NCBI GenBank assembly: GCA_947034895.1
Contig: OX344765.1
Location: 6,391,001 to 6,455,000 of the forward strand
From: Rhytidiadelphus loreus
Lineage: Eukaryota; Streptophyta; Bryopsida; Hypnales; Hylocomiaceae
DNA: 64,000 nt
Direction of reading: 5' to 3'
The notes below the pieces were generated by a model. That model had not been told where the DNA came from and made no database searches. It saw nothing but the letters and a program-made list of their open reading frames with translations. Shown one piece after another: positions 49,010 to 61,559 of the stretch (position 1 is its first letter; each line of letters starts with the position of its first letter). The position numbers were made by a program, and so were the translations under genes.

Positions 49010-49560
49010 GTGAAGCCATTCGAACCGCTCACAACATTTTTAATTTGCTAGCTAGCTAGGTCTGAGCCATTTGTGGCTAGCTGAGGAACAACAACAAAAA
49101 CTTGCAGACAAGGACGACGACTTTCACCACTTAATTCCTCAGCTGTTACGTACATGCCTGCGAATGGGGTTTTATACGAGCTTGACGGGCTAAAGGAGGG
49201 GCTAGCTTAGCAGTCTGGGTGATCGAATGCATGATTGTGGGGGTGAGGGTCCGGACACTATGGATTGACTGCAGATGGTATGTGCAACCTGTGATTCATT
49301 CATTTAAGAGAGGATTGATCGAGAAGCTAGTACTCCAAGAGTGAGATCAGTTTCGATCAACCTCATGGCCGTTATCTAGAACACAGGGAGCTCATATGCT
49401 ATTCCCCATGGGGAAAACTGGGAAAATTCCCTGTGTTACTCTTTGTTAGGAAGAGATCACTGGGAAACTTTGGGACACGGGGAAAAGTGGAACTCGCAGG
49501 GGAACTCCCACGGACACAGGGAAAAATATCACAGGGAAACTTGGGCCCCATAGGTTTGTA
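49010..49560. other. Intergenic with GGGAAA-rich stretch
   Basis: At 49385-49550 the sequence repeats GGGAAA and CCCTGTG-type phrases irregularly (ACTGGGAAAATTCCCTGTGT, CACAGGGAAA), including short inverted pairs. No gene recognised. Confidence 0.4.
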
Positions 49561-49584
49561 ATTTAACGAATGAAGGATGAAACT

Positions 49585-49960
49585 TTGTTGGGTGGATGGA
49601 CGAAATTATGAATATTGGATGGATCAATACGGATGAGATTTTGTGCTATGGATGGATGAAATCATAAAAATTGGATGGATGACTAAGGATGGAAATTTGT
49701 ACTATAGATGGATGAAATTGAAAATATTAGATGGATGAATACAGATGAAAATTTGTGCTATGAATGAATGAAATCAAAAGTGTCAAATGGATGAACATGG
49801 ATGAAATTACGTGTTATGGATGGATGAAACCAAAAATATTGGATGGATGAAGATGGATGCAAATTTGTTTTACGGATGGACAGAATCACAAATATCGGAT
49901 GGAATAAAATTGATGGAAAACTGTTTTGTGAATGGATGAAAAAAAATAACAAATGGATGG
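49585..49960 (+). repeat. 56-bp GGATGGATGAA minisatellite
   Basis: The marker (G/A)CTATG or GTTATGG begins at 49645, 49701, 49757 and 49813, exactly 56 bp apart, with two more degenerate units to about 49925. Each unit has two GGATGGATGAA blocks separated by AT-rich spacers. At least six units. Confidence 0.87.
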
Positions 49961-50003
49961 AAATAGATTTTAATTGCTAAATATGTGGTCAAAAAATACA
50001 ATT

Positions 50004-50027
50004 GTCATCACAGAAATCTGTGATGAC
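50004..50027. other. 24-bp hairpin-forming palindrome
   Basis: GTCATCACAGA is followed by two bases and its exact complement (11-bp arms). It lies just after the 56-bp minisatellite and may be an element terminus. No poly-T or coding context supports a terminator. Confidence 0.5.
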
Positions 50028-50207
50028 GGCACTGCTTCCATTAAATCCTCACACTAATGTAAAAATGTTTTGAAAATGGCAGGTCTAACCATCCCAAAGA
50101 AATATTCTATCTAAACTGGTCCAAAGTCTTGAGCACGATCGACACTGATTTAGTTCTCTTCTCTCCTTCTACTCCTATCATGCACACTATCTAAAGCACC
50201 CAGGTCG

Positions 50208-50958
50208 CACATGAAAATTAGATCACCCCAGCTTGCCCAATTTCTGCTCAACAAGAAATCAGGCTGTAATCTGCCTCTCATCAAGGGTCATGCTTGCATC
50301 GATGTAAGTGATGTGCAGTTCTTGGCCTTGCCAGGTATGTACAATAAAACTGCCTGACGATGTATACAAACAAATCCTGTCAGCCGTCAAGAAAGCGGTA
50401 AGATTCAAATCCCCCCATAATCAAAAGTTCATCTCACTACCACTAGAAGAAAGAACACGAAGAATAGAATCAAAATTCCAGCAGCTTTAGCTTCACTACT
50501 ACTAGAAGAAAGAACATGAACAAAAAGCTCAGAATTCCTCTCAGCTTTAGCTTCACTACTACTAGAAGAAACATCATGAAGAATAGTATCAAAATTCATT
50601 CAGCATTTGCTCCACTCCTGCTAGAACAAAGAGCATGAAGAATACGTGGAAAATTTCCAAAGAAGGAAAAACAAGAGTCTTGATGGAAGAAGGACCCTTT
50701 CTCTTTCGAATCTCTCGTACCTCTAAGATTGTGGTAGTGACTAATTGTTTGGAATCTATTTGGGTGCAGATCTCGTCCACCACCCAGTTGAGAAGACACA
50801 TCAGACAGCGTGCTGTGCATGACAAGGAGGCGGAGGAGTCTCACGTGAAGCGTGTCAGACGGCGGGGGAAGAAGGAACAAGGTATCAATGAATGTAAGGG
50901 CCATCCATATGTGCCCCCAGTTGAACCTCCATCTAAGTCGGAATGTATTCTGATGTAA
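50208..50958 (+). CDS. Hypothetical gene fragment with internal 60-bp repeats
   Basis: An exon-like frame after a CACCCAG acceptor reads MKIRSPQLAQFLLNKKSGC and KGHACIDVSDVQFLALPG to a GTATGT donor near 50334. A second frame at about 50771-50958, after GTGCAG, reads ISSTTQLRRHIRQRA and the basic VKRVRRRGKKEQ, then a stop. Between them lie four tandem units of about 60 bp (CTAGAAGAA at 50443, 50502, 50562 and 50621). I do not recognise the family, and the model rests only on splice-like signals and frame. Confidence 0.25.
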
Positions 50959-51493
50959 CTCAGGTTGAGTCAATCAATACACACCTTGCTCTGCACCACA
51001 GGTTTAGGGTTTAAATCAGGTACTAGGCTGTGTTATACACTAGGTTGATCGTTCACCTGCGGAAACGGTGATGGTAAACGCGTTGCCTATACACGAATTG
51101 TTGATCATTCATCTGCATCACGACATCATGTGTAACGTGTGAGGATTTTGGATTCCTTTTTGTTATCATTTACCCCTTCAGGGATCTTAACCCCTCGCTG
51201 TCCAATCGGCCCAATTGGCCGATTCCACATCTACAGGAGTAGGAATACATCATTCAAATTGGTCAAAAGTGGTTGCTTTGATATCTAAGAAATTCGGGTT
51301 TAGGGTCTAGAAGAACATGTGCGAACCCCGAGAAACTGAATGAAGCTGTCGCGACTTTACGGGAGGGAAGAAGAGAGATATGCAATTCATATTGATATTT
51401 ATGTTGAGATGTAATTCAAAATGCGCAAAAATTCGCAAAAATTCAAGAAAGAATTGGGGTTTGGGGTTTGGGGTTTAGAACAAATGTGCGTAC
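50959..51493. other. PP2-like 3' flank with duplicated exon end
   Basis: A segment at about 51295-51345 (GTGCGAACCCCGAGAAAC, GAATGAAGCTGTCGCGACTT) repeats, slightly changed, the end of the PP2-like exon and its donor at 51487-51535, so about 70 bp was tandemly duplicated some 190 bp apart. No other gene recognised. Confidence 0.5.
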
Positions 51494-51959
51494 CTCGAGG
51501 AACCGAATGAAGCTGTCTCGACTTTCCGGTATAGAATTGGCGATAGACATGGAAGGTCGCACCACCACGCCATCCAAGCAGATCCCGGACTTCCATGGCT
51601 GCCCGTCCTCCACCGCCGTCATGGCGAATTTCAACACGCAAGGCATCTCCTCCCCTTCTACAACCTCAAACTCCCCCACATCGAATTCCCGCCACCCATG
51701 CTCCACCGCTTGGACGATGGGCAAGCGCAGGTGAGACTCGTCCTCCTGGTGGACTCTGGGTTCCAGGAAGCATTGGCGCTCCACCACTTCGCCGTCGTTC
51801 TTGCACATGGTGAAAGTCACTGTTTTGGAACTCCAGTTGCGGAGCTTGCGAAACAGGACGCAGTAGGAGAGGATATAGGTGCCTGGGGGTAAAGTGCATT
51901 CGGTTTCGCCTTTGGCTTCGAACCAACACACCTCCTTCAGCTCTGCTACCTCTGGGAAC
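51494..51959 (-). CDS. PP2-type (Nictaba-like) lectin domain exon
   Basis: On the minus strand an exon bounded by a GCGCAG acceptor (51960) and an FLE|GTACGC donor (51493) encodes about 155 residues. It includes LKEVCWFEAKGETECTLPPG, then GTYILSYCVLFRK, VVERQCFLEP, GWREFDVGEFEV and KSGICLDGVVVRP. This matches the phloem-protein-2 lectin fold, where W-x-V near the start and E-x-G-x-W-K-x-G...V-x-I/V-R-P near the end are conserved. In many plant PP2 proteins an F-box precedes it. No F-box exon is seen in the 350 bp upstream; only a 46-codon frame starting at 52336 (MDVERVALAETLKDF) is present. It is either an F-box-less PP2 gene with an unidentified first exon, or a remnant. Confidence 0.6.
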
Positions 51960-53252
51960 CTGCGCAATGAGTCCAAGGGTTTGATTTAAGCCAATTCCAA
52001 GGGCTCATGCTAAACCCTACACCCTGTAGATCTTAACACAACAAGGAAAAACCCGATCAATGAGTAGGAAGTATCAACAAAGAAATCAACAAAGAAAATC
52101 ACAAGAGCCATGCTGTGAAGAGGTAGATCTTGTTACAACCTTAGCCACAACCTTAGCCACAGGTCCAGAAGAAATTCCAGGAGTGCTCACGCAAATTATC
52201 CATCTGATTCGTGAAGGACACAACTAACACAACTAATTTGAGCAGCAAGCGGCGCTTGTTCTTCCTTCATGGCAGTAGAAAAGACATGTGAGAAGTCCTT
52301 TAGGGTTTCGGCTAAAGCCACTCTCTCCACATCCATTCAGTAAGATCGGCCTATTAAGATAAGATAGGGTGTTTTCTTATTTTTTTTTCTCTTTGTTTGA
52401 TACGTTGAAATCTTTGTGACCATTCATCTCCCGATCATGTGCTCGGAACTGCTCGGAACTGCTGCTTAGAGTGATTTTCAAATTTAATAAATAAGAAATA
52501 TATTTTTTCTTTTTCTTTTCACAGTGGGCACACTACAATAGTTCTAAGGAAAACAATAGTTAAGACTATTACTTAACTTGAATTTTATAGTAGGAGGTCC
52601 ATAAATTGCCCGTTTTTTTACTTCAACTTGAAATTTGAGGACATGAAGCTTTTTGAAAAAAATTGTAGTAAATTTTACTTGAAAGAAAAGTGCAATTGGC
52701 ATCAAATCCAAGTGGTTTCATATTCTTGGACATTTTAGGAATTAGTTATGAAAATTTGAAATTGATTATGGCATAGGGCTCTAAAATTGCCAACCTTCTA
52801 AAATGTACAATGCTTGTATATTGCTTAAGGCTACAAAGGAGCAACTTTTACAATTTCTGTACATTTGAAGAATTGGGCAATTTCAAAGAAAGTGTGTTTT
52901 TATAACATCCAACCTTCATAATTTGGCATAGTGACATCTTCAGCATAGCTACATCCACTTCATGACAAAGAACAACAAAAAGTACCTCCACAAGAAAACA
53001 ATGTCTACTTTGCATCCATCCATTCTATATGCAATTCTTGTACATGGATTTGTAAAAGGAGGTTGCCTTTACAATTAAATATATCCTGATTCACCTATAA
53101 CTATTTTGCAAGCTACGGAAGTTAACTAATATTTCTATAGATATTTCCATTAGCACACATTGGAATTTTTTAGTCACTCTTTATGATTTGTTATATATAT
53201 ATATAAACAAAAAAGATGAATGAGACGGGCGAACTCTTGTTTTCGAAATTAC
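51960..53252. other. Intergenic, AT-rich
   Basis: Besides the short frame at 52336 mentioned under the PP2-like exon and a 14-bp duplication (ACAACCTTAGCCAC) at 52137, I see nothing. Confidence 0.4.
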
Positions 53253-53256
53253 TTAA

Positions 53257-53670
53257 CTCCTAAAGGCCAACATTTTGTTAAAAACTAATCAAAATTGCCA
53301 TTTCAGCTGTGTTTATCTAAGAAAACAAAATAAGAATTTTTTTTTAAATCTAACCATAGGATCTTGTACTTCATGTATCTGACATCATGTGGTAAAAATT
53401 TCATGAAGTTTGACTATACAAATTGGAAGATATTAGCATTCAAAGTTGGGGAAAAAAAAAATTTTGAACAATGCTCGACAATTTTAGAATGGCATTGACT
53501 GCCATTTGTGAAAATATTTTGTACTATAGACTTTGAATTTAAAAATGTATGTGTTCAATAATTGAGTGTAAAGTCCAGAAAAAAAAATTCAAGAAAAAAA
53601 ATGCTTGATTTCATTCTTTAAGAAATTGTTAAATACAAGTAGGTTCAAGTTTGAAAGAAAAACTAAATCG
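53257..53670. mobile_element. TTAA-flanked element, copy c (interrupted)
   Basis: After TTAA (53253-53256) the end reads CTCCTAAAGGCC, and the body follows copy b (11640 onward) closely through GTAGGATCTTGTACTT, TTTGACTATACA and GATATTAGCATTCAAAGTTG up to AACTAAATCG at 53670. It stops exactly where copy b has an internal TTAA (12061-12064). Confidence 0.65.
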
Positions 53671-53674
53671 TTAA

Positions 53675-54310
53675 CCCCTAAAGGACCAAGGCCTTTTTTA
53701 AGGCCATTTCTATAGCAAAGAGTAAAAAAAATTGAATTGTTTTTTCTTCAAATCTAATTGTAGGATCTTACACCTAAATATTATGAAAATGTATGGAAAA
53801 TATTTCAGGAATTTTGACCACACAAATTGCAAGATATCTGCGTTAAAAGTGAAAAAACAAGTTTTTCAACACATTGCGGGACTAGAAAATTTGACTTTCA
53901 ACCTTCTTAAATTAAATTTCTTACACTACGGAGGTTTGAGCTTTAAATATTTAATGTGGAAAATTGAGTTGTGAGTCTACGAAAAAAAACTAAATTAAAA
54001 AAAACTAAATTTTTATTCTTTAAGAAATCATTAAGTAGAAATAGGTATGAGATAAAAGAAACATCTAAATTATTAATATCTCTAAAATGGAATTAAAACA
54101 CACTAATTTCCAATGGTGAAATTGTTCAAAGAATAAAACTAAATCATGTGTAACTTTTTTTTTGGAAAATTGTAAAAATTGCATTCAAAAATGAATTCTA
54201 CAAGTTATTTTTTCAAGAAGATTCTCTAATTGCCCAAAAAACAAGATTATCCGTAACTTTCTCATAACAAATCCAAATGGAATGAATCAAATCTTTCCAT
54301 ATAGACACAA
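53675..54310. mobile_element. TTAA-flanked element, copy d (inserted in copy c)
   Basis: It begins with CCCCTAAAGGACCAAGG directly after TTAA (53671-53674) and repeats the family body (TAATTGTAGGATCTTACAC, GCAAGATATCTGCGTTAAAA, CTCTAAAATGGAATTAAAAC, CAAATGGAATGAATCAAA). It fades near 54310; no clean right terminus seen. Confidence 0.6.
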
Positions 54311-55359
54311 ATGATTTGAAATTTTACAAACATGCAACCAACTTGCCATGAAGAATGAATCCAAAGAAGCACCATGATTTTGATCAATTTTCATACAAAT
54401 GTGATTTTGTGCTTTGCAAGCTTTGTTTTTCGCAATTCCTCTAAGTTGTGTTTTCAAATCAAATGAACAAGAGTGGTCCCTATTGTGTCTCACATACGTT
54501 GATTCTAAACATATTTTCTACACTTGAAAAAATTTGCAAACGTAGTTGAGAAAATAGAGATTCTTAAGAAAATATGGTATGAGAAACACACATACATTAA
54601 ATAAATTTTATGAAGCAATGTACTAAAATTTGACTCTAAATTTTTACAATTTAACATTTCAAATTATAATACATTATAACTTCAACAAAACAATACAATG
54701 TTCTTCTAGTGGTATCAAATGGAATGCTTGTGGAAAATGTTATTTAAATTTTGTAAGAATTAATACAATAATTTTGTAGAAGAGAACTTTGCAATGATAT
54801 GAATATTATTGTTGTTAGTCTTTGAACACATTAATTCATCTCTATGATTTGGAATTTTGTAAGGATGCACTATTCAAACGACAAATCCATAAAATAATTT
54901 AGTATTGATTTGTAATTAAACAAATGATGTATATTTTGAATTATGACTAGCATTTGTAAGATATACCGACTAATTTCTATTACCACTAATGGTGATTATC
55001 ATTTGAAACTTAAAATTTATTTTTTAATATAATTAATTACCTCCTAGAAATCAAATATTGAGTGTAAATTTGTTTGAATGGAATAATAATTATATGTTCT
55101 TCTTAATATAAAAAGTTCAAAGCTTACATTTGAAAAATTGAAATATAAAGCTCAATTCCAGAGATTACTTGAAGAACTAAAGAATGCTTGCTTTCTACCT
55201 TAGTCAACTTTTAATATTTTATTTTTTAAATATTAATAATCAAATTTATTAAAAATGATCCACACGGTGGCACCATTCAAGTGCATGATGCTCTTGAAAT
55301 AAAATAATACCAACCATTCCAAAGACTAGAGCATTAAAATTTGATAGTATATAATAGTA
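54311..55359. other. AT-rich intergenic DNA
   Basis: No gene recognised. The 3' end of the CACTA-like element may lie here, but no CACTA terminus could be fixed. Confidence 0.35.
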
Positions 55360-58300
55360 CTACCTTAAAAAACCTCTACTATAATTGGGAATTAGTTTAA
55401 TCCCTTCCCAACGTATGGGTGTATTTTCAATAGATTCAAAGGCAATGGGAAGCCCACTTTCTTCCACATGACCAAGAAGGCATGTCCACGAGCACCGTAC
55501 TCTATTACTTCTGATAGCAACCTTATACATGCCTCGGTCCCTATTCTGTAATTCTAGAATGTCTACAAATACATAGCCTTTATAGGGTTCATCTCCAACC
55601 ATGCCCTCAGCAGAACCAACATCTTGCAAGTGCTTTGGTAAAATCACTTTTCTGATAACAACAATGTCCACTTTCAATGATTCTTCTTTATTTTGACAAC
55701 AATACATGATGTCCGAAACTTGTGGCCATGGTGGACAATAACCTGGTTCTCCCAACTTCACCAAATGTTTACAAATAGTTACGTCAGCCAATTCAAGGGC
55801 TACAATAGCATCTGCCCTGTGCGGAATAGGTTGATCCATGAACTTGTGAAGAAGTACATGAATTGGTCGACAGTCATCCCCGGTATAAAACACTGGCTTT
55901 GATTTTAGAAGCACCATTGACGAATAATCTAAAAGCATTGGCGTAGGAAGTGATGAAGTAAGTGGGGTCTACAAAATTCAACATAATGTGATAATATTAG
56001 ATTCTTTGACTCCATAATGAAAACATCAATCATTCATTGAATTATTTTGTTAGGTGTAAAATACAATTATAAACCATTACAACTTGCAACGTCTAATAAT
56101 AAAATGGTACTTGAAATCTTGAAACCAGAGTTTTGTTGGTTACCTGTTTGAAAAATCTAGCATGGAAAAACAATCTATAATGCCCCATGAACTCGTGGAT
56201 GAATAACATTGAAATTTTTGCTTTATAGGTTGAATATCCCAATTCCTGTACTGGATCTAATTCATGGCCATCTTCTATTGTAATCACATAATCACCTACT
56301 CTATAATGAATTCTACGAAAAATAACAAATGAAACTTTCTCAATTGCAGTTGAAAACTCCTCTTCTGTATTGTTATTGAGTATTCCTTCTTCTCTCCAAT
56401 ATTTACGCATGTACGTCTCAACGCTTGAGTTCATTTGCTGAATGTTTCCATTTTTCCACCCTACTGAAATACCTTTTAATTGAATGAGATCCCTACACGG
56501 ACATTGCGGCAATGATGCATGCAATTTCTCTAACCTCTTCGCATCCATTATTGAATTTGTGAAGATGATTCCCTTCTCATGAGATTTTGGGCATACATAA
56601 TAGTCCATACCTGCAATATATTCAATCCAAGTTAATGAAGTAATACATATCATAGTATGTTACTAGGAATTGTAATTACCAAAAAAAAAACATAGCATTT
56701 TCATCATGTATATAATCCATGTCAAACTATTAATGCAATACCTCCTTGTCCACCAGGTCGATGATGTTCTATTAACAATTGCTTGTGCATATCCAACATA
56801 GCCCTCTGTGGAGGATACAAATTATCTTTATCTTTTTCTATCCTCTCTCGAACACTAGTGAATGCCAAACGACTTTCATATTTTGAATATGTTATTTCAC
56901 TATGCTTTTGATTTGTTTTGATACTCTTATAAGAAGATACGCTTCTTTCAAATCTATAACACCAATATAAATCATGTGGGCCATGTCGATAGATGTCATC
57001 CAACATCTCACCACTTCCTGTTGACATTAAAAAATTAATTAATTTTCACACCATGAATCTATGACATTAACATCATGTTTCATTACGTATTCTATGACAT
57101 TCTCTATAAGTGACAACAATAATTATCAATATGTATTTGTCATATTTTACCTGCCACATGTTGTAAAATAGAACCACTAGGGCCCACAAATTCTTCCCAT
57201 TGAATACGCCAAGCTGAAAGTAAAGATCTTGCAATTGTAATGGATTCATCCATCCAACCATTTGTCCGTGAATGAGAAAAAAATAATCTAGCAATTTCAG
57301 TGAGGATTTGTCCAATTGCATATATCTTTTCCGTCTTTTGTATATTCAATTCTTGTATACAATAAGGCAAACACCATTGTACAAAGTGTTGATACTCTTC
57401 TGCTCTCCAATATGAAAGTCTATTGGAACAATCAGATGGCCATCTGGCTCCAAGATCCTTAGGCCTGTATTTTGTGATTTTCTCCAAAGCTTTATCCACT
57501 TCATTAGCTCTACCTTGGCTTACAAGATGTTCCACATAAATCTTGAAAATGTTCAATGGCAAAATATGCATTGAATCATACACAACATCCAAGCTCAAAT
57601 TAAAACCATATAAATGATATAGCCTCCAGAGTTTGGAATATGCTGTGATATTGCTTAGCCTTCTATTACTTCTGGAAGAGGATGATGTCTTGAACGCCTC
57701 AGCTTCCAAATAGATACTCTCGATGGTCCTAGGAAGTGGAGGATCATATTGAGCTTGCCTTCGGTTGTCAGAATACAGAACATTGCGTCCTAGGGATTTT
57801 TCTACCATGTGGCAACGACGACAAGCTTGGTAACCTAATAATTTGAATCCAGCTACTTTGCACTGAGCTGGATGGTCGCCTGTCCAGTACATGAGCATTG
57901 CCCTCAACTTTGAATTATGTACTCCATTGATGGGGCTTATATGCAAAGAAATGTCTTCTGATGGAAAATTGTACTCTACATCAAATCCGCAAATGAATGT
58001 AGATTCAATCTCTCATATCAATGGCTCCAAAAACACCGTCATGACTTGCTCTTCCATATTTTTTAGAATTTTTTGAGATGATGCAGGAATGAATAAAATA
58101 GGCATAGGGCGTAGCAGATTATTCATTCCTCCATTTAATATTTCAATCTCAACTGCCCATGAATCCTTGTACTTTGTTGTTGCTGCTTGAAATCCATCCC
58201 AGTGAGCAGCAATTGCAAAGTTTCTCGGATCTCCCTTCTCAGGAAAAAAAAATGGATTAGCTTAAATACTTGGAACTTTATAAATAAATATCAAATGAAG

Positions 58301-59914
58301 ATTTATAAGATATTGTTATTCACCCCTGTGTTCACACTTGTATTAAAAAAATTGTTGTGAACTATGTGGATATTGCTTTGTTGCTATCTATTTCTACAAA
58401 AGTAAAATTTTAAATACACAAACATTAAAACAAACATCATTCATTTTCAACAAATGTGATTTGGATTCAAAAGGTCTAATTATGATGAGTTTAGGGTCCA
58501 ATTTATGAAAAATAATTTTTTTTGTTTAGGCAACATGTACCTGTACGATTGAAGGTGACTGATCGATGTAGAAGCCACAATGTGGACATTGAAATTGATA
58601 TTTTTCTAAGTCAATGTTCCATCCATCTTGTAGTTCAGTGCATTTTGTTGGAAATGCTCTAAACACTGAATTGCAATTTGTACCTAAACAACGTATCGGT
58701 AACTCCCAATGCCTTTGTGGGTTCCAGAATGTTTGGACCTCTCTCATTCTCTTTCCATGCCAGAATTGAGAGATGGAAGTGGGTTTGTAAGTGACTTCTC
58801 TTTCCAACCAATCACTTCGATTCCTCCAGACTTCTAGAAAGTCATAACATGTAGTTCTGCTTTTACACATTAATGCAATGCGCGGTCCAAAAGGCAAGTA
58901 ATCAAATGCTAATACATATTTACGTTGAATTTTGCATTGTGGACACTTTTCAGAACAATGTTCACAATCTCTCGCAAGTCGAGTATTACTAGCATTATTG
59001 CAAGTGCATTTTACAACATGTGGACCTTCGTAAAAATCTTCATTGCTTGGTTCCATTAGAATAGGTGTGTGTGGAATTCCTTCTTTTCCAGTACACAACC
59101 TATATCTTACTGGAGTTGTCATTCCACTGTCTATGTAGAATTTTTCTAAATTATCCCAAGATGAAGGTGCAAAGTACTTCGCTGAGTTGGATTCTGTTTG
59201 CAAAAAAAACATAAATTAACTATAAAACATGATTTTATTTTATCTCCAAAAGTAATTACCATAGTTATTTCATCTTAAAAAAAAATTTCATTCTATTGTC
59301 TTGTGTAACTAGGGTACATTGAATAAAAAAAAGCAACAAGCCTAAATTTTTTGTAATGACGAACTTGCAGTATTGAGTAATTGCCCGATGCCCATCTTTG
59401 CATAGTCCAATATTTGTTCATGTTGATTTTCATTATTTTTTTTGAAGAATCTCTTAAAAAATTTGTCTTGTACTTTAATAGGTACATGAGCATCGTCTAA
59501 ATCTGCTTGTAGACCTACAACTTCAATTTCAATTACCTGACTAACATCAAACTCAGTAGCAGGGAGATGGGGGATTCTACCATCTATAAATCCAATATTC
59601 TTTAGCATATCAACTTCTTCAGCAACGAATTCGGAGTTTGCACTTCCTCCTTGCGGAGACAGTGTTGGAGGCATATCAAATGCAATGCCTTCCATTGATG
59701 TAGAAGGGCTTATAGAACTATCCAATGCCATCATTGGAGCTACAAAGGAAGGTGATGAGGAAGATGGAGACATTGGTGTTTCAGGTGGAGGCAATGAAGA
59801 GGTAGCAGAACTACTTGTACTTGAAGAAATGTCATCTCTATTCCTCTTCCTATGTCTATAAAACGCTGACTTTGTAACTATTTTACCTTTAACTCTATAT
59901 TCACGGGGAGGCAT
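55360..59914 (-). pseudogene. CACTA/Plavaka-like (Tnp2-type) transposase, one in-frame stop
   Basis: Exons on the minus strand: 59914 to about 59345 (3' border unsure), 59193-58541, 58237-57151, 57017-56742, 56610-56144 and 55968-55360. Phases agree from exon 2 onward, giving roughly 1200 residues. Exon 1 is Ser/Pro-rich. Exon 2 has Cys-pair ribbons (CTCNNASN, CEHCSEKCPQCK, FQCPHCGFYIDQ). Exon 3 carries the Tnp2-like core: AHWDGFQ, a PMPILFIP...FLEPLI segment, TGDHPAQCKVAGFKLLGYQA, CRRCH and VYDSMHILPLNIFKIYVEHL. Exon 4 resembles the DUF4218 region (GPHDLYWCYRFERSV). Exon 5 has RVGDYVITIED, possibly BAH-like. Damage: TGA at 58015-58013 directly after FLEPLI, where the family frame continues. 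Otherwise open, so inactivation looks recent. Assignment rests on motif order remembered from CACTA transposases. Confidence 0.72.
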
Positions 59915-60726
59915 TGTGATTATATATGTTTGTTTTTCTATTCAATGAAATAATATCTGAATTATAATAACCCTATATGTTATGTTTGTAACAACAATGA
60001 TCATTCAGAAATAATAAGATATTTTGTATATATCTTCCTATCAAATATACAATAGTACATATAAAGTGAAATAAATGATCTTGAACTTTCCTCTATTCAC
60101 TTTAAGTAGCTTAGTTATTTTACCTTTCTTTTACTTTTGTTGCTATAAATTAAAAGTTATGTTCTATTAAAAAATGCATTTTTATATTTACCACTTAAGT
60201 TTGGTCTATGTTTACTAATCCAAAATCATAAGAATGACAAATTATCGGTAGGATGAAATAAATTTCAGTATTTTGTATAGTTTAGGGGCCCCTAGAGAAC
60301 AAATTTACATACTTGTTACATCTTTTGAATTTCAAATTTTCAATATGAGAAGTTTTTGAAACATTTATTTAGAAAATATAATCTAATAGAAAAAGTTGGT
60401 AGACAAAATGTTCCTTCAATGAAACAAATCGTAGGGATGGAAAGTAACAATTTCTTGGACATTTCAATCTTTACTATGCACAAACAATTTGTGTCTAAGA
60501 ATTTGTTATAAAAATATAAGGTTCAATTTTGGTGTTATTAAGTATACAAAATTAATTGATTAGGATTCCACATGTTTTATGTTGAATTTTCAAACAATAC
60601 AATAATAGTATCAATTGTTAAATAGCAACATATAAAAAAATAATATGTTGTAGAGTCCAATTTGGTTAGTTTTGTCTTCCTATCCTTTTATTTGACACAA
60701 TGTGTATTCTATTTGAGATAGTAGAG
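59915..60726. other. AT-rich upstream flank of CACTA-like gene
   Basis: No gene, RNA or well-defined repeat seen. Confidence 0.4.
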
Positions 60727-60730
60727 TTAA

Positions 60731-61500
60731 CCCCTTAGATTCCTTGACTATGGTTTTCACGAAAACCGTTTCAAAAATGCCATTTCTAGTACAAGTACCA
60801 AATTTTTGAATTCTTTTTTGGACGCATGTAACTGTGGAATTTTGTAGTATGTTGACATAAAAACACGTGGTAAAAATTTCAGAAATTTCCGCAACGGGGA
60901 TCGCAAGATATAAGCATTCAAAATCACTTAAATCATTTTTTTGGCCTTGCCAAAAATAGGGCACCTATGCTTCAAAAGCTTGTTTTGAATAAAAAATGTC
61001 CAAAATGGTGGTGCTTCTTTGAATTCTTTTTCCTAGACAATTTGTCTACATGCTTAAAAAATTTCGTGTTATTTGGAATTATACAACATATAGAATAATA
61101 ATAGTTAGTAGAAAGAAGTAGAGAATGATTTAAAATACAAAATTGTTAAGAATTTAGTTATGGAATTGAAAAATTCCAATTCCAGTGGATGCAATGTTGT
61201 AATAAACAATCTAAGTCCTACAGTATGATTTCATGTTTTTAAAAAAATATTGAAAAGTGAATAAGACAAATAACCTCAAAGTTTATTTTAGAAAAGAGAT
61301 TCCATAACTTCTGACTCATTCATCACAATGGAATGATTCAAAACTCTCCTAGAATATATAACTCTAGAAAACCAATTTCAAATTTTTGATTTTGAATGAA
61401 GCAATTTTTTCAGATCAACCCGGACTACCTGAATTGAAAAACAAATTACATATTAGGCCATAACTTTTTACTCATATTTCCACTATTCTCATTGCATTTG
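60731..61500. mobile_element. TTAA-flanked element, copy e (diverged)
   Basis: TTAA (60727-60730) precedes CCCCTTAGATTCC. The body shows the family order in diverged form: GTGGTAAAAATTTCAGAAAT, CGCAAGATATAAGCATTCAA, then CATAACTTCTGACTCATT and CATAACTTTTTACTCAT near the right. No right terminus; it runs into the satellite. Confidence 0.5.
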
Positions 61501-61559
61501 AATTTATAAAAATATTAATAAAGAGGTTGTTCAAATATTCTATTTAAAATTTAAAAGAA

